This document shows, in pieces, positions 62,690-64,000 of a stretch of 64,000 bases of DNA. Location: contig NC_058062.1 in assembly GCF_020085105.1 (NCBI RefSeq), forward strand, positions 6,179,945-6,243,944, in the 5' to 3' direction. This DNA comes from Siniperca chuatsi. Its lineage: Eukaryota; Chordata; Actinopteri; Centrarchiformes; Sinipercidae. Each line of letters starts with the position of its first letter. The first letter of the stretch is position 1. The notes beneath the pieces are model-generated. The model did no database searches, was not told the DNA's origin, and saw only the letters and a list, made by a program, of their open reading frames with translations. Position numbers and translations under genes: made by a program.

Positions 62690-64000
62690 ATGGACTTTTT
62701 TGCCTGCCTCATGGACAGTGTCTTGAACACTGGCAAACACTGCATAATTTCAGGACCACTGCCCTCCCTCTGTTTTGGCGACGTAAAGTTTAGCTGACTA
62801 AGGCAACTGCACATCTGGTTTAAGGGCTACTGCTGTACCAGAAACATCCCCTACGTGGATAACTTCACCACATTCTACAAAAAAACATATCTCTTTAAAC
62901 ATGATCGCCTCCTTTCCAAATCTGCAGGATCCCGTCTTCTAGCTATGAACATCAAACACTACATTGCTGCAAAGCATTCACCTCCTGAAGGTATGACATG
63001 GGGTGGCTCATTTTCCAGGTAAGACCGGTTCAGAACACATTCTGTCCTTCACTCTCACTCTCTGCTCCTGTGTCTGACATTCCTGTATTGATTACTAATG
63101 GCCCTTGTAAACACCGCAAGCCTATTTCTTGAACAAGTTGTTGCAACCCTAAAAATGTAATAATCATAAAACCCAAACCACATGGCTGTATATGTGAAGT
63201 CATGTTTATCTGTTAGTGTTTTAAATGCTGTCACCATACTTCATTCCTTTGAATTTATTGCACTGAAAGTTAACCTATCTAGTAACAATTCAATTAATGT
63301 GATAGGTGTATACAGACCACCCTCAGCTGACTCTAGTGCAATAATAAACTAGCAGACTTACTTGCTCAGTACAGTAATTTAGAGATGCTGGTTCTAGGTG
63401 ACTTTAATCTAAACTGGTTAGCAAATGACTCAAATAGTCTAAAAGAGATGTGTGACAATCTCAATCTGTCACAGCTAATTGATGAGCCAACCAGACCTAA
63501 TTTAAAGGATCCTTTAAAATTGATTTGATTCTGTCCAATAGGAGGGACAAAATTACTGCTTCTGGAGTTTTTGCGCTTGGCCTTAGTGACCACTGTCCTA
63601 AGTGGACAGACATAAGACATCAGAGATTTGCCATGCTTTCAACATACATTTTGCTGCTGCTGGAAATCAGTTTGATATGGTATACTCAGGATATGCTCTT
63701 AATAGTAAGCCTTTGGCTCATGTACCTCTCAGTTCACCCTACAGGCCTTCACCTCCTCTGTTGTTAAGGAGGCACTTCAAGCTACTGACTCCAGGAAAGC
63801 AACTGGGGAGGATAAACTACACCATTATTTTTTAAAGCTTGGTGCCCCAAATATTGCTGAACAAATTACATATCTCTTTAACCTCTCCATTTCTACTGGA
63901 GTTATGAAATATGCACATTTAGTCCTACTGCATAAGGGTGGTGATATCAGCCAATTGCCAAACTGTCCTGTCTTGCTAAAGTTCTGGAGTCATTAGTTAA
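62690..64000 (+). mobile_element. decayed L2-type LINE (esterase, endonuclease, start of RT), cut by window edge
   Basis: Broken frames on the plus strand read in order. First, an SGNH-esterase remnant (SGPLPSLCFGDVKFS, YVDNFTTFYKK, SAGSRLLAMNIKHYIA) in which the expected DGLHPN is degraded. Second, the end of an APE-type endonuclease (VLGDFNLNWL; SDHCP). Third, the start of a reverse transcriptase (ATDSRKATGEDKLHHYFLKL, GAPNIAEQITYLFN). Stops and frameshifts interrupt all three (for example a stop near 63,527). The element is non-functional and continues past 64,000. Family placement near fish L2/Maui is by motif recall. Confidence 0.85.

Overview
The window is vertebrate nuclear DNA, almost certainly from a teleost fish. 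Genes are split into many short exons with GT-AG introns. Intronic and intergenic DNA is full of fish-type dispersed repeats (L2/Maui-like LINE tails, RTE-type tails, MITEs, CA/TA microsatellites). All gene calls come from translating both strands and requiring exon phases to join without breaks.

Layout, left to right. 1-13,314 (minus): the N-terminal half of a supervillin gene (svil), running off the left edge, with a probable non-coding first exon near 16.3-16.4 kb. 18,453-23,491 (minus): a complete seven-exon CDK4/6-family kinase of about 300 aa, most like the fish gene cdk21. 24,895-33,068 (minus): complete 11-exon retsat, 610 aa. 35,232-42,381 (plus): complete 12-exon nmt1, 485 aa. 43.2-47.8 kb: an inverted partial duplication of the retsat region, carrying a retsat fragment with exons 5-7. 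49,780-61,847 (minus): plcd3, lacking only its first exon. 62.7-64.0 kb (plus): a decayed L2-type LINE with esterase, endonuclease and reverse transcriptase remnants.

The genes do not form a pathway: cytoskeleton/membrane linkage (svil), cell cycle (cdk21), retinoid saturation (retsat), protein N-myristoylation (nmt1) and phosphoinositide signalling (plcd3). The convergent nmt1-plcd3 pair matches the human chromosome 17q21 arrangement as I recall it. The duplication arm has been placed between these two genes.

The most notable structures are: (1) a nearly identical inverted repeat flanking nmt1, which could let the whole gene flip; (2) the retsat exon 5-7 copy, whose coding bases look identical to the parent; (3) a 1.5 kb AT-rich segment replacing 4.1 kb inside the copied arm; (4) a minor-spliceosome (U12) AT-AC intron in plcd3; (5) a GC-AG intron in nmt1; (6) a divergent cyclin-binding helix in the CDK. 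I found no convincing new multi-gene system.
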